The translations under genes were made by a program, and so were the position numbers. Positions 11,611-20,845 of a stretch of 64,000 nucleotides of DNA are shown in pieces. Position 1 is the first letter of the stretch. Each line of letters starts with the position of its first letter. The notes under the pieces are model-generated. The model was given only the letters and a program-made list of their open reading frames with translations, was not told where the DNA came from and searched no databases. Source of the stretch: Acetobacter farinalis. Lineage in GTDB: Bacteria; Pseudomonadota; Alphaproteobacteria; Acetobacterales; Acetobacteraceae. The DNA is taken from the NCBI RefSeq assembly GCF_011516935.1, contig NZ_WOTF01000007.1, forward strand, positions 19,322 through 83,321, written 5' to 3'.

Positions 11611-12597
11611 TCAGAATGTCAGTGGCTTGCGGCGATCACCACGGGCATAGATTTCCATCTCGGCGTTGAATTCAGCGCCCATCAGCACAACCCATGCGCT
11701 GACAAAAAACCACATCATGATGGCAATCACCGCGCCAAGAGGCCCGTATGTGGCGTTGTAACTGGCAATGTGGGCGACGTAATAGGAGAAGCCAAAAGCC
11801 ACGATAACCCACGTGATGGTGGCAAACAGTGCCCCCGGCATCACCCAGCGCCACAGGCCGGGAAATTTGCGGTCCGGCCCGAACCGGTAGAGCGCGGAGA
11901 TGGCCAGAATCTGGAATGTGAACATGATGACCGGCCCGCTCCACTGCGCCAGAAATTCAATGGAGCCCGGCGGGGTGGGGATGTCCAGCCAGGTCGGCAG
12001 ACGCAGCAGCAGGGGCAGGGCCACCATCAGCGCCAGAGTCAGCGCGGCTCCCAGCACAGCAAAAAGCGTCATGGCCAGAGCCGTCAGGTGGAAGATCAGA
12101 AAACTCCGGTCTTCCTTGGTGTTGTAGGCGATATTCAGGGCGGCAAGGATGGATTTTGTGGCGGCGGAGGCCGACCAGAGCGCCACGCTCAGTGAGATGA
12201 CCAGGTTGAGGGTCAGGGAGCTGTGTGGTTCTGCCACCAGTGTCTGGATGCGGTCATGAATCAGCGCGTAAGCCCCCGGCGGAAGCAGGTTGCGCAGAAC
12301 TTCCATCTGCGGGGCGACTGTCTGAACATCAAACACAAGCCCATAGATGGAAATCAGGGAACTGATGGCCGGGAACAGCGCCAGCGTGGTATAAAACGCG
12401 CACCCCGCCGCGACCAGCGTGGTGGGGCCGAAAAGCAGGCTTTTGAACGTCCGGGTGAAAATCGTTTTCCAGTCCTGCCACCTCAGGGCGGAAGGGCGGG
12501 AGAACACTGGGCCACGTTTCTGGAACGCCGTATTGGGGGACTCGGAGTTCAGGGGGTCGGGCTTGCGTGGGGCCGCGGGGTCACAGAGAACCTGCAT
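11611..12597 (-). CDS. YihY/BrkB family inner-membrane protein
   Basis: A 328-residue polytopic membrane protein of the YihY/BrkB family, whose biochemical role is unsettled despite the old RNase BN name. After a cytosolic N-terminal segment (about 1-45), around six hydrophobic helices follow. They start with TTLVAAGCAFYTTLALFPAI, whose AxxxTxxLFP pattern is typical, and end with the family hallmark YGPLGAVIAIMMWFFVSA and LMGAEFNAE. The ATG at 12597 has AAGGATG ten bases upstream. It shares a bidirectional terminator with the convergent RlpA-like gene and is divergent from the ornithine decarboxylase region. Confidence 0.85.
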   Translation of the reverse strand: MQVLCDPAAPRKPDPLNSESPNTAFQKRGPVFSRPSALRWQDWKTIFTRTFKSLLFGPTTLVAAGCAFYTTLALFPAISSLISIYGLVFDVQTVAPQMEVLRNLLPPGAYALIHDRIQTLVAEPHSSLTLNLVISLSVALWSASAATKSILAALNIAYNTKEDRSFLIFHLTALAMTLFAVLGAALTLALMVALPLLLRLPTWLDIPTPPGSIEFLAQWSGPVIMFTFQILAISALYRFGPDRKFPGLWRWVMPGALFATITWVIVAFGFSYYVAHIASYNATYGPLGAVIAIMMWFFVSAWVVLMGAEFNAEMEIYARGDRRKPLTF

Positions 12598-12855
12598 CGT
12601 GTGTAAAGCATCCTTATCTGACGTGTGGTGTCGCCCTGAGAGGCCGAACCGTGTGGATGCCAGGCCGCAGTGGCCGGGCTGTATAACGGACGGTTCCCAT
12701 CACGAGAGAAAAGAGCGTTCCACAAGGCCAAAAGTGCCGTGCAGATGTGAAGAAACCGATGGTGAGGCAGGTTTTACAGGCCGTGCAGCGGGCTTTCCAT
12801 ATTTTTTTAAAATCCCCTGATTTTTTGACTTGCGCTTGTGACGCTTTGGCCTCAT
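12598..12855. other. Divergent intergenic region upstream of the ODC leader
   Basis: Promoters for the BrkB-like gene (minus) and the ornithine decarboxylase transcript (plus) should lie here. A TTGACT at 12825-12830 could be a -35 element, but no good -10 sits 16-18 bases downstream. A 108-codon minus-strand frame runs through this region and was rejected as coding. Confidence 0.35.
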
Positions 12856-13011
12856 ATGCACGCCCCTACGCAGCAACGCACGTGCCACTGGCCCTCTGAG
12901 GTTACGCAACGACGTCAAGCGTTCTGGCAATCTGGGTTTCCGTTGTTCAGGAAACCCGTCTTTGGTCGCTGGTCCGTTAGACCGTTTCGCAACTCTTCCT
13001 CGCGTCTTTAA
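12856..13011 (+). CDS. Possible 51-codon upstream ORF in the ODC leader
   Basis: An ATG at 12856 opens a frame of 51 codons ending in TAA at 13009-13011, 35 bases before the decarboxylase ATG. The peptide has eight Arg and several aromatic residues; its second half includes RRQAFWQSGFPLFRK and ends NSSSRL. There is no good Shine-Dalgarno sequence. It is listed because enterobacterial ornithine decarboxylase mRNAs carry an ornithine-sensing leader peptide, and this frame sits in the equivalent position within a structured leader. No sequence match to that peptide is claimed, and an open frame of this length can arise by chance in GC-rich DNA. Confidence 0.25.
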   Translation: MHAPTQQRTCHWPSEVTQRRQAFWQSGFPLFRKPVFGRWSVRPFRNSSSRL

Positions 13012-13046
13012 ACAGCGATGGAACATTATTTGGGGGAATGGGTGGG
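12900..13046 (+). promoter_or_regulatory. Structured 5' leader of ornithine decarboxylase (speF-motif candidate)
   Basis: The long space before the decarboxylase gene contains hairpin-forming sequence: GGGTTTCC...GGAAACCC (about 12931-12954) and a GGTC...GACC stem near 12970. GGGGGA precedes the ATG. Alphaproteobacterial ornithine decarboxylase genes are known to carry the speF RNA motif in their leaders, so this region is the expected site of such an element. I did not match it to the consensus, so the assignment rests on position and local structure. Confidence 0.4.
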
Positions 13047-14177
13047 ATGAATCCCAAAATCGCCCGTTTTTTCGCTGAGCAGAAGCCAGCGACGCCTTGC
13101 CTGGTCGTCGATGTCGATCAGGTTGAAGCTCGTTATCACGCCCTGACGGCTGCCCTGCCGCATGCGCGTGTTTATTATGCCGTCAAGGCTAATCCGGCCA
13201 TGCCGATTCTGAACCGGCTGGTGGGGCTTGGCGCCTGCTTTGATGCCGCTTCCTGGGAGGAAGTGTCTCTCTGCCTGGATGCCGGCGCCACACCGGATGC
13301 CATCTCCTTTGGCAATACGGTCAAGAAAGTCTCCGCTATTCGGGCCGCCTATGAGGCTGGCGTGCGGATGTTCGTGTTTGACTGCCGGGAAGAGCTGGAA
13401 AAGCTGGCGGCGCATGCCCCCGGCTCCCGCGTCTACTGCCGCCTTCTGGTGGACAATGATGGCGCGGAATGGCCGCTTTCCCGCAAGTTCGGCACGACGC
13501 TGGACTCCGCACGGGAGCTGATGCTTCAGGCGCGTGAGCTGGGGCTGGACCCGTATGGCCTGTCTTTCCATGTTGGCAGCCAGCAGCTCTCTGCCGATGC
13601 GTATGAGGTGGCGATTGCCCGTGTGGCCGCGCTGTTTACAGACCTTAGCGCAGCAGGGCTTGACCTGCGGATGGTCAATCTGGGTGGGGGCTTCCCGGTT
13701 CGTTACCGGGCGGATGTGCCGGAAATTGATCATTTCGCGCAGGCTATCAGCCACGCCATGACCACCCACTTCGGGAACGCCCTGCCGGAAATGCTGGTGG
13801 AGCCGGGCCGCTATATTGTGGGTGAAGCCGGGGTTGTGCGCTCGGAAGTGGTGCTGGTCAGCCGCCGCGGGCGGGAAGACGGGCCGCGCTGGGTGTATCT
13901 TGATATCGGCCGCTTTGGCGGGCTGGCGGAAACGGAAGGCGAAGCCATCCGCTACGCGATCCGCACCGCGCGGGATGGGTCTCCCACCGGTCCGGTCGCT
14001 ATTGCCGGTCCGACCTGTGATGGCGCGGATATCATGTATGAAAAGACAGCCTATGAGCTGCCTTTGGGTCTGGAAGCGGGAGAGCAGGTGGATCTGGAAG
14101 CCACCGGTGCTTACGTTTCCACATATTGCTCAACCCGGTTCAACGGGTTCCGCCCGCTGGCCGAGCATTATATCTGA
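13047..14177 (+). CDS. Ornithine decarboxylase, alanine-racemase-fold type
   Basis: A PLP enzyme of the fold III ornithine/diaminopimelate/arginine decarboxylase family, predicted to make putrescine from ornithine. At 376 residues it matches the compact alphaproteobacterial ODC (some are bifunctional Orn/Lys decarboxylases). Motifs: the PLP Lys in YYAVKANP (about residue 49), FDAASWEE, SFHVGSQ, MVNLGGGFPVRY, EPGRYIVGEAG, and GPTCDGADI with the catalytic Cys. The end, YCSTRFNGFRPL, is typical. The ATG at 13047 (MNPKIARFF) is ten bases from GGGGG; the ATG at 13038 is too close to that site. It is monocistronic with a terminator. Confidence 0.92.
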   Translation: MNPKIARFFAEQKPATPCLVVDVDQVEARYHALTAALPHARVYYAVKANPAMPILNRLVGLGACFDAASWEEVSLCLDAGATPDAISFGNTVKKVSAIRAAYEAGVRMFVFDCREELEKLAAHAPGSRVYCRLLVDNDGAEWPLSRKFGTTLDSARELMLQARELGLDPYGLSFHVGSQQLSADAYEVAIARVAALFTDLSAAGLDLRMVNLGGGFPVRYRADVPEIDHFAQAISHAMTTHFGNALPEMLVEPGRYIVGEAGVVRSEVVLVSRRGREDGPRWVYLDIGRFGGLAETEGEAIRYAIRTARDGSPTGPVAIAGPTCDGADIMYEKTAYELPLGLEAGEQVDLEATGAYVSTYCSTRFNGFRPLAEHYI

Positions 14178-14204
14178 TCTGTTTTCACACTCAGGTCCTC
14201 TTTC

Positions 14205-14248
14205 AAAAACGGTGGCAGGCACGAATGTGCCGGGCCGCCGTTTTTTTT
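14205..14248 (+). terminator. ODC terminator
   Basis: AAAAACGG pairs with CCGTTTTT around an inner GGCAC/GTGCC helix with a GAAT loop, followed by a run of T. It starts 27 bases after the decarboxylase stop. Confidence 0.85.
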
Positions 14249-14384
14249 GTCTCTATCTTCCTGCAGGTTTTTCTGTGCAGGCCATACACAAAGGCAGTCC
14301 TGCCCTGTGTGCGCGCGCCTTTGCAGGGGCGCTGATCGGGCTCATTTTTCTCCTCTGTCCGATAAGACTGTGAGGAGAGATGTC

Positions 14385-15122
14385 ATGAAACGAACAGGAC
14401 TGATGCTGGCGGCCCTTCTGGTGCCTGCCATCCATGCCGTTCCGGCGCTGGCCCAGAGTGCCAGCACGGCCGGGTCAGCGGCAGGCGCTTCCGGGGCTGC
14501 CCTGGCCACAGCGGCGGATACCGCCGCACAGGATTTCGGGCGTCTTTCAGTGGATGGCGGCGTGGCGGCTGAAGATGTCAGCCTGGCACGACAGGCCATT
14601 TTTGATGGAGATCTGGACACAGCCCGTAACCTGATTGCTGATGCCGCCATGGCTCTGGAACGCGCGAAGGTGGACAACACGGCTTTCCAGAAAGCGGAAG
14701 CAGACCTCCAGCCGACCAAAACGCATCGTCCCATCACATCGCATGCGCCGTCTTCCAATGCGGCACCTGTGGCGTGGCTACCGGTTGATGGCGAACTGGT
14801 GCTGGATGAAGCCATTGACCCCACACCGGAAAAAACGGCGGCTGTTGCCGCGGCCAACCGCCACCTGCGGGCAGGGAACACGGCGCGTGCCTCTGATGTG
14901 CTGAAGATTTCCGGGGTTGATGCGGACTATATTATTGCCGCCGTGCCGCTTGAGCAGACGCGCGCGGATGTGGCGCGTGCCGCAAAATTCATCAAACGCA
15001 ATCCCTACAAGGCCGGTGAAGCCCTGCGTGATGCGGAAAACGCCGTGCGCTATGCCACTGTTGCCATGCGGGGTGGCACACCGCAGCCTTCCGCGCAGGG
15101 GCAGGCTTCCGGGGGGCAGTAA
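14385..15122 (+). CDS. YfdX family periplasmic protein
   Basis: A 245-residue exported protein. MKRTGLMLAALLVPAIHAV then PALAQ is a signal peptide; the ATG at 14385 follows GAGGAGAG. The mature part matches YfdX: DVSLARQAIFDGDLDTAR, ALERAKVDNTAFQKAEADL, PVDGELVLDE, TPEKTAAVAAANRHLRAG and IIAAVPLEQTRADVARA occur in the family order. E. coli yfdX belongs to an acid-stress-linked operon under EvgA control, and the protein is thought to act in periplasmic stress tolerance; the exact role is unknown. Acid tolerance would suit an acetic acid bacterium, but that is inference. The gene is flanked by terminators on both sides and appears to be its own transcript. Confidence 0.88.
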   Translation: MKRTGLMLAALLVPAIHAVPALAQSASTAGSAAGASGAALATAADTAAQDFGRLSVDGGVAAEDVSLARQAIFDGDLDTARNLIADAAMALERAKVDNTAFQKAEADLQPTKTHRPITSHAPSSNAAPVAWLPVDGELVLDEAIDPTPEKTAAVAAANRHLRAGNTARASDVLKISGVDADYIIAAVPLEQTRADVARAAKFIKRNPYKAGEALRDAENAVRYATVAMRGGTPQPSAQGQASGGQ

Positions 15123-15256
15123 GGCGGCCGCGCCGGGAGCGGCGCGGACACCCACAGAAAAGGTTGGCGCGTGGTGTGGGGTGGCCAAACCCGATCTGCT
15201 GCCCGCCCCCGGAAGTGACGGCTCCCGGAAGGTGTGTTTGTATGGCGGCTGTTTAG

Positions 15257-15275
15257 AGAGCCTTCGGGCTTTTTG
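15257..15275 (+). terminator. Short terminator-like hairpin after the YfdX gene
   Basis: AGCC, TTCG and GGCT followed by TTTTG form a short stem with a stable tetraloop. It sits within a wider CGGCTG...CAGCCG dyad between the YfdX gene and the aldo/keto reductase. Confidence 0.5.
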
Positions 15276-15304
15276 TTACCCGTAAGCAGCCGAAGGGGTT
15301 TACC

Positions 15305-16351
15305 ATGCAGTACCGTGAACTTGGCCGTACGGGCATTCTTGTCAGTGAACTGTGCCTGGGCACCATGACGTTTGGCCAGCAGAACACAGAGGCGGAAGGC
15401 CACGCGCAGCTTGATCTGGCTCTGGAGCATGGTGTCAATTTTATTGATACGGCCGAGCTGTATTCCATCCCGCCCCGTGCCGAAACATACGGCGCGACGG
15501 AAACTATTATCGGAAGCTGGCTGAAAGCCCGTGGCGGGCGCAGCAAACTTGTGCTGGCCAGCAAGGTTGTGGGGCGCAGCAGCTCTCCGTGGTACCGGCC
15601 CGGCGGGGAGGAAGCCCGGCTGACGCCGCGCCAGATCCGCTATGCGCTGGAAGGCTCTCTGCGGCGTCTGGGCACGGAGTATCTGGATGTGTACCAGCTT
15701 CACTGGCCGGACCGGAAAATCGGCCTGTTTGGAGAAGGTGGCACAACCTTCACCACGCTTCCCGATACGGATGAAGTGCCGCTGGAGGAAACGCTCGGGG
15801 TGCTGGGAGATCTGGTGGCGGAAGGGAAAATCCGCCATGTCGGGCTCTCGAATGAAACGGCATGGGGTGTGGCCAAGTCTCTGGCCTGCGCACAGAACGG
15901 CGCGCCGCGCGTGGCTTCTATCCAGAATGCCTATAATCTGATCAACCGGACATTTGAAATTGGTCTGGCGGAAATGGCCCTGCGGGAACGGGTGAGCCTG
16001 CTGGCCTATTCCCCGCTGGGGCAGGGATATCTGACAGGCAAATATCTGAACGGCGCTCGCCCGGCCGGTGCTCGCACCACCCTGTTCAACCGGGGGCAGC
16101 GGTATGAAAAGCCGGGTGTGGACGTGGCGGTGGAGGCCTATCTGAACCTTGCCCGTGCGGAAGGGATTGACCCGGTGCAGTTCGCGCTGGCCTTTGTCAC
16201 GTCCCGCCCGTTCGTGACATCCAACATTATTGGTGCAACCAGTCTGGAACAACTGACCACAGCCCTGACATCCGTCACGGTGCGGATCACACCGGAGCTG
16301 GAAAGCAAAATCAACGCCATTCATCAGGTGCATTCCAACCCGGCTCCCTGA
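15305..16351 (+). CDS. tas: Aldo/keto reductase, Tas-like
   Basis: A 348-residue NADP(H)-dependent aldo/keto reductase closely resembling E. coli Tas. The N-terminus (MQYRELGRTGILVSELCLGT), the C-terminus (INAIHQVHSNPAP) and segments such as LAYSPLGQGYLTGKYLNGA and ARTTLFNRGQRY follow Tas almost position by position. The catalytic tetrad is visible: Asp and Tyr in FIDTAELYSIPP, Lys in LVLASKVVG and His in DVYQLHWPDR. Tas was named as a multicopy suppressor of a tyrosine auxotroph in E. coli; its physiological substrate is not known. The gene stands alone between the YfdX gene and convergent ccmAB. Confidence 0.9.
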   Translation: MQYRELGRTGILVSELCLGTMTFGQQNTEAEGHAQLDLALEHGVNFIDTAELYSIPPRAETYGATETIIGSWLKARGGRSKLVLASKVVGRSSSPWYRPGGEEARLTPRQIRYALEGSLRRLGTEYLDVYQLHWPDRKIGLFGEGGTTFTTLPDTDEVPLEETLGVLGDLVAEGKIRHVGLSNETAWGVAKSLACAQNGAPRVASIQNAYNLINRTFEIGLAEMALRERVSLLAYSPLGQGYLTGKYLNGARPAGARTTLFNRGQRYEKPGVDVAVEAYLNLARAEGIDPVQFALAFVTSRPFVTSNIIGATSLEQLTTALTSVTVRITPELESKINAIHQVHSNPAP

Positions 16352-16450
16352 AGCATCTCCACCCTGAAAGGTGGGGCATTCTTTGGGGCCTGTGCCCTGA
16401 GGGTGCAGTGCGGGGCAGTGCGCCTTCAGGGGGTGCCGCTACGGCGGAGG

Positions 16451-17119
16451 TTACTCCACCGCAGCGCGCAGGCCTGCTCCGGCGGCCAGCGGGCAGAGCG
16501 GAATGGCGGCGGCCAGAAAGGCTCCCAGCAATTCCAGATCCGGTGCCCACGGCAGCCCGGTGCGGGCGGCATCAATGGCGGCAGCCCCGAAAATCAGCGC
16601 CGGGGTGATGAGCGGGAGCACCAGCAGGGGCAAAAGCACCCCCCCGCGTCTGGCCCCCAGCACGATGGACGCTCCCATCCCACCCACCAGAGACAGCACC
16701 ATGGAGCCCAGCAGCAGGCCAGCCAGCAGAACAGGCAGGGTGGAGGGCGGCAGGCCCAGCATGATGGCCAGCGGCACGGCGGCCAGAAGCAGGGGGAGGC
16801 CGGTTGTCAGCCAGTGCGCCGTGATTTTGGCCAGAGCCACCAGCGAAGGCGGCAGGCCCAACAGCAGAAGCTGATCAAGCGAGCCATCTTCCAGCTCCGC
16901 GCTAAACAGGCGGTCCAGCGGAAGCAGGGCGGCCAGCAGGGCGCAGACCCAGATGATGCCCGGGGCCATATGGCGCAGCAGGTCAGGCGAGGGGCCAAGT
17001 GCCAGCGGGAAAAGCGTGCCGGTCAGAATGAAGAAGAGAACAGCGCCCAGCGTGTCCGCCCCGTGCCGCAGGGCCAGCCGCAGGTCTCGGGCCACAACGG
17101 CGCAGAACAGGGCCATCAT
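16451..17119 (-). CDS. ccmB: Cytochrome c maturation ABC permease CcmB
   Basis: CcmB is the membrane subunit of the CcmAB transporter-like complex used in System I cytochrome c biogenesis, where ATP hydrolysis helps release the CcmE-heme complex. The protein has 222 residues and about six hydrophobic helices. FFILTGTLFPLALGP, MAPGIIWVCALLAALLPLDR and DGSLDQLLLLGLPP are highly characteristic of the family. The start overlaps the ccmA stop by four bases (ATGA at 17119), so translation is coupled. No ccmC-I genes follow; the next gene is convergent. Acetic acid bacteria rely on membrane c-type cytochrome dehydrogenases, so the pathway fits. Confidence 0.93.
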   Translation of the reverse strand: MMALFCAVVARDLRLALRHGADTLGAVLFFILTGTLFPLALGPSPDLLRHMAPGIIWVCALLAALLPLDRLFSAELEDGSLDQLLLLGLPPSLVALAKITAHWLTTGLPLLLAAVPLAIMLGLPPSTLPVLLAGLLLGSMVLSLVGGMGASIVLGARRGGVLLPLLVLPLITPALIFGAAAIDAARTGLPWAPDLELLGAFLAAAIPLCPLAAGAGLRAAVE

Positions 17120-17769
17120 GCCGCATCTCCTCTCAGGTCGGTCTCGCCCGTGCCCCACCAGCCCCGAGTCTGGTCCGGCATGCCGGGCAGGGCGAGGTGG
17201 CTGACATGCTCCAGAGGCAGCGGGACATGCGTTGTGGCAATCACAAGGCCGCCATGCGCGCGGTGGGTGGCAATAGCCTGCCCCAGCAGGTCAACGGAGG
17301 CCGCATCAAGCCCAAGGCTCGGTTCATCCAGCAGCCATAGCGGTGCCCGGGCCAGCAGCACGCGGGCCAGGGCGGTCCGGCGTTTCTGCCCGGCGGAAAG
17401 CAGGCGGGCGGGCAGGCTGGACAGATGCAGGAGGTCTACCGCGTTCAGGGCGTCTTCCATCTCTCCGCCTCCGGCGCGGGCCGAGATGGCCAGGTTTTCC
17501 CGCACGGTCAGGCTTGGTTTCAGCGCGTCCTGATGCCCCAGATACGCCACGCGTGCCGTGTGGGCGGTCCAGTCCTGCGCGATGGGCGTGCCCTCCCACA
17601 GGAGTGTGCCGCCATCCGGCCTGCGCAGCCCGGCCAGAACCCGCAGCAGGGTGGATTTTCCCGCGCCATTGGGGCCGGTCAGCAGCAGGGCGTCCCCACT
17701 GTTCAGGGTCAGGCTGACGTCATCCAGCACCAGCCGGTCTCCCCGGAAAACCGAAAGAGATTCTGCCAC
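17116..17769 (-). CDS. ccmA: Cytochrome c maturation ATP-binding protein CcmA
   Basis: This is the ATPase of the CcmAB complex. It has Walker A TGPNGAGKST (about residue 31), the signature LSAGQKRRTALARVLL, Walker B LWLLDEPSLGLD and a switch His in ATTHVPL. The coordinate given uses the GTG at 17769, which gives 217 residues and slightly clips the expected N-terminal strand. No ATG exists in frame upstream. A strong AAGGAGA Shine-Dalgarno lies at 17845-17851, and six bases after it an in-frame ATC (17836-17838) would add 23 residues. The true start is therefore uncertain (see findings). It overlaps ccmB by four bases and is divergent from acnA. Confidence 0.92.
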   Translation of the reverse strand: MAESLSVFRGDRLVLDDVSLTLNSGDALLLTGPNGAGKSTLLRVLAGLRRPDGGTLLWEGTPIAQDWTAHTARVAYLGHQDALKPSLTVRENLAISARAGGGEMEDALNAVDLLHLSSLPARLLSAGQKRRTALARVLLARAPLWLLDEPSLGLDAASVDLLGQAIATHRAHGGLVIATTHVPLPLEHVSHLALPGMPDQTRGWWGTGETDLRGDAA

Positions 17770-18069
17770 CAGCCGGGGGCTGGCCGGGCCGGAGCGCTGC
17801 GAAGGCTGTTCCGCATCGGGCGAAAAAAGCTCGGAGATGGGACTTCTCCTTAATGTTACCGGTTAAAGACCGCCAAAGCTGGCGTGCTCGCGTTCTCGTG
17901 GTTACGCACCCGCTTGTGTCGCGCCAGACTGCCGGTATGTTCTACCGTCATCGGGATATCAAGCCGGCCGCCCGGAAGACCGGGTGAGCGCAAAACGCCG
18001 CACTTGGCGGCGTGCCGGTTCCGGAACGGATCACCAGCCATCGGCTGTGATCGGGGAGAAGGGTTTACT

Positions 18070-20763
18070 ATGAAGACGGTTGGGCACGATTCACTCAAAA
18101 CAGGTCGCACGCTCTCGGTTGATGGCAAGACCTATCATTATTTTTCCATTCCCGAAGCGGCAAAGACCATTGGCGATATCAGCCGTCTGCCCGTTTCGCT
18201 GAAAGTGCTGCTGGAAAACGTACTGCGCTTTGAAGACAGCCATTCCTACACCGTGGATGATGCGAAGGCGATTGCTGGCTGGCTGCCGGAAGGGCGCAGC
18301 AGCAAGGAAGTGCCGTTCAAGCCTTCCCGCATTCTCATGCAGGATTTTACCGGCGTGCCTGCGGTGGTTGATCTTGCCGCCATGCGTGACGGCATTGTGA
18401 AGCTGAACGGCAACCCCCAGAAGGTGAACCCTCTGGTGCCGGTCGATCTGGTGATTGACCACTCCGTGATGGTGGATGTCTACGGCTCCCAGGACGCACT
18501 TCAGAAAAACATCACGCTGGAATTCGAGCGGAATGGCGAGCGGTATGCCTTCCTGCGCTGGGGCCAGGAAGCGTTTGAAAACTTCTCGGTTGTGCCGCCG
18601 GATACGGGCATCTGCCATCAGGTCAACCTTGAATATATCGCGCAGGTTGCCTGGACTGCCAACGTGGGCGGAAAAGACTATGTCTACCCGGATTCGCTGT
18701 ACGGCACGGACAGCCACACCACCATGATCAACGGTCTGGGCGTGCTGGGCTGGGGTGTTGGCGGGATCGAGGCGGAAGCCGCGATGCTCGGCCAGCCCAT
18801 TGCCATGCTCGTGCCGGATGTGATCGGCTTCCGTCTGACGGGCAAGCTGCCTGAAGGCGCAACCGCGACCGATCTGGTGCTGACAGTCACCCAGATGCTC
18901 CGTAAAAAGGGCGTGGTTGGCAAGTTTGTTGAGTTCTTTGGCCCCGCTCTGGACCACCTGCCGGTGGCAGACCGCGCGACCATTGCCAACATGGCCCCGG
19001 AATACGGTGCAACCTGCGGCTTCTTCCCGGTTGATACGCTCACGCTCGACTTCCTGCGTGAAACCGGCCGTGACGAACACCGCATCAAGCTGACGGAAGA
19101 GTATCTGCGTGCGCAGGACATGTTCCGTACGTCAGAAACGCCGGAGCCGGTCTTTACCGATATTCTGGAACTCGACCTCTCCACGGTTGTGCCCTCCATC
19201 TCCGGCCCGAAACGCCCGCAGGACCGCGTGGTGCTGAAGGAAGCCAAGACGGCGTTTGAAAAGGAACTGACCTCCTCTCTGGGTGTTCCCGCCAACGATG
19301 CCGATAAAAAGGTTCCCGTGGCTGGCACCAATTATGAGATCGGTCAGGGTGATATCGTGATTGCCGCCATCACCTCCTGCACCAACACGTCCAACCCGGC
19401 CGTGCTGATTGCCGCAGGGCTGGTGGCGCGCAAGGCTCGCGCACTCGGGCTCAAGCCGAAACCGTGGGTGAAAACCTCCCTCGCTCCCGGCTCTCAGGTG
19501 GTGACGGATTATCTGGATCGCTCCAAACTCTCTGAAGATCTGGATGCCCTGGGCTTCAACACCGTGGGCTATGGCTGCACCACCTGTATCGGTAACTCCG
19601 GTCCGCTGCCGTCCCACATTGTAGACGCCATTGAGAACAACGACCTTGTCGCGGTGTCTGTCCTGTCTGGTAACCGTAACTTTGAGGGCCGTATTTCCCC
19701 CAACGTGCGCGCCAACTATCTGGCCAGCCCGCCGCTGGTGGTGGCCTATTCCCTGCTGGGCACCATGCGCAAGGATATCACGACAGAACCGCTGGGCGTC
19801 TCCAAGGATGGCAAGCCCGTCTATCTGAAGGATATCTGGCCCTCCAACAAGGAAATCGCGGATCTGATCGGCTCTTCCATCAACCGTGAAGAGTTTATCA
19901 ACCGCTACAAGAACGTCTCCAAAGGCACCAAGGAGTGGCAGGATCTCAAGGTGGCCACAGGGTCTGAAACCTATAAGTGGGACCCGAATTCCACCTATGT
20001 GCAGGACCCCCCGTACTTCAAGGACATCACCCCCGAGCCTGTGGCGCGTGGCGGTATTGAAGGCGCACGTATTCTGGCCGTTCTGGGTGACAACATCACC
20101 ACCGACCATATCTCTCCCGCCGGGGCCATCAAGAAGGACTCCCCTGCCGGGCGTTATCTGATCGAACACGGTGTGGAACCGCGTGATTTCAACTCCTACG
20201 GCTCACGCCGCGGGAATGACCGCGTGATGGTGCGTGGCACCTTTGCCAACATCCGTATCAAGAACGAGATGCTTCCGGGCACGGAAGGGGGGCTGTCCAA
20301 GCACTTCCCTGATGGCAAGGAAGGCGCGATCTACGATGTCGCCATGGAATACAAGAAAGAGGGTATTCCTCTGGTTGTGTTCGGCGGCAAGGAATACGGC
20401 ATGGGCTCCTCGCGTGACTGGGCGGCCAAAGGCACCCTGCTGCTGGGCATCAAGGCAGTGATTGCGGAAAGCTTCGAGCGTATCCACCGTTCCAACCTTG
20501 TGGGCATGGGCGTTCTGCCGCTGCTGTTCAAGGAAGGCACAACACGCAAGACGCTGAACCTGAAGGGTGATGAAACCATCACCATCAAGGGTCTGGAAAA
20601 AATCACCCCGCGGATGGACGTGACCATGACCATCACACGGGCGGATGGCTCCACGCAGGATGTGCCGCTTCTCTGCCGTGTCGATACACTGGACGAAGTT
20701 GAGTATTACCGGCATGGTGGCATCCTCCAGTATGTGTTGCGCGGGATGACCAAAGCTGCCTGA
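18070..20763 (+). CDS. acnA: Aconitate hydratase AcnA
   Basis: AcnA isomerises citrate to isocitrate in the TCA cycle. At 897 residues it is the full IRP1/AcnA type. The [4Fe-4S] cysteines are in [14 protein letters not shown] and [34 protein letters not shown] and the C-terminal swivel domain ([52 protein letters not shown]) are intact. The ATG at 18070 follows GGGGAGAAGGG. The open frame extends 62 codons upstream but without family similarity. AcnA-type enzymes can double as iron-responsive RNA binders, which cannot be judged here. It is divergent from ccmA with a strong terminator downstream. Confidence 0.98.
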   Translation: MKTVGHDSLKTGRTLSVDGKTYHYFSIPEAAKTIGDISRLPVSLKVLLENVLRFEDSHSYTVDDAKAIAGWLPEGRSSKEVPFKPSRILMQDFTGVPAVVDLAAMRDGIVKLNGNPQKVNPLVPVDLVIDHSVMVDVYGSQDALQKNITLEFERNGERYAFLRWGQEAFENFSVVPPDTGICHQVNLEYIAQVAWTANVGGKDYVYPDSLYGTDSHTTMINGLGVLGWGVGGIEAEAAMLGQPIAMLVPDVIGFRLTGKLPEGATATDLVLTVTQMLRKKGVVGKFVEFFGPALDHLPVADRATIANMAPEYGATCGFFPVDTLTLDFLRETGRDEHRIKLTEEYLRAQDMFRTSETPEPVFTDILELDLSTVVPSISGPKRPQDRVVLKEAKTAFEKELTSSLGVPANDADKKVPVAGTNYEIGQGDIVIAAITSCTNTSNPAVLIAAGLVARKARALGLKPKPWVKTSLAPGSQVVTDYLDRSKLSEDLDALGFNTVGYGCTTCIGNSGPLPSHIVDAIENNDLVAVSVLSGNRNFEGRISPNVRANYLASPPLVVAYSLLGTMRKDITTEPLGVSKDGKPVYLKDIWPSNKEIADLIGSSINREEFINRYKNVSKGTKEWQDLKVATGSETYKWDPNSTYVQDPPYFKDITPEPVARGGIEGARILAVLGDNITTDHISPAGAIKKDSPAGRYLIEHGVEPRDFNSYGSRRGNDRVMVRGTFANIRIKNEMLPGTEGGLSKHFPDGKEGAIYDVAMEYKKEGIPLVVFGGKEYGMGSSRDWAAKGTLLLGIKAVIAESFERIHRSNLVGMGVLPLLFKEGTTRKTLNLKGDETITIKGLEKITPRMDVTMTITRADGSTQDVPLLCRVDTLDEVEYYRHGGILQYVLRGMTKAA

Positions 20764-20794
20764 CGACTTTCTTGTTCCATCGGAACATCAGAAC

Positions 20795-20825
20795 GCCGGC
20801 CCGGATCATTCCGGGCCGGCTTTTT
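20795..20825 (+). terminator. acnA terminator
   Basis: GCCGGCCCGGA and TCCGGGCCGGC form a long GC-rich stem followed by TTTTT. It ends only about 20 bases before the next start codon, so it also separates acnA from the amino-acid transporter genes. Confidence 0.92.
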
Positions 20826-20845
20826 GCCTTGAAAACGAACCTGTC

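Noticed and set aside
12700..13026. A 108-codon minus-strand open frame over the ODC leader
   Set aside because: It is rich in Arg, Lys and Pro with no recognisable fold, has no Shine-Dalgarno, and overlaps structured leader sequence; it is best explained as a chance frame in GC-rich DNA.
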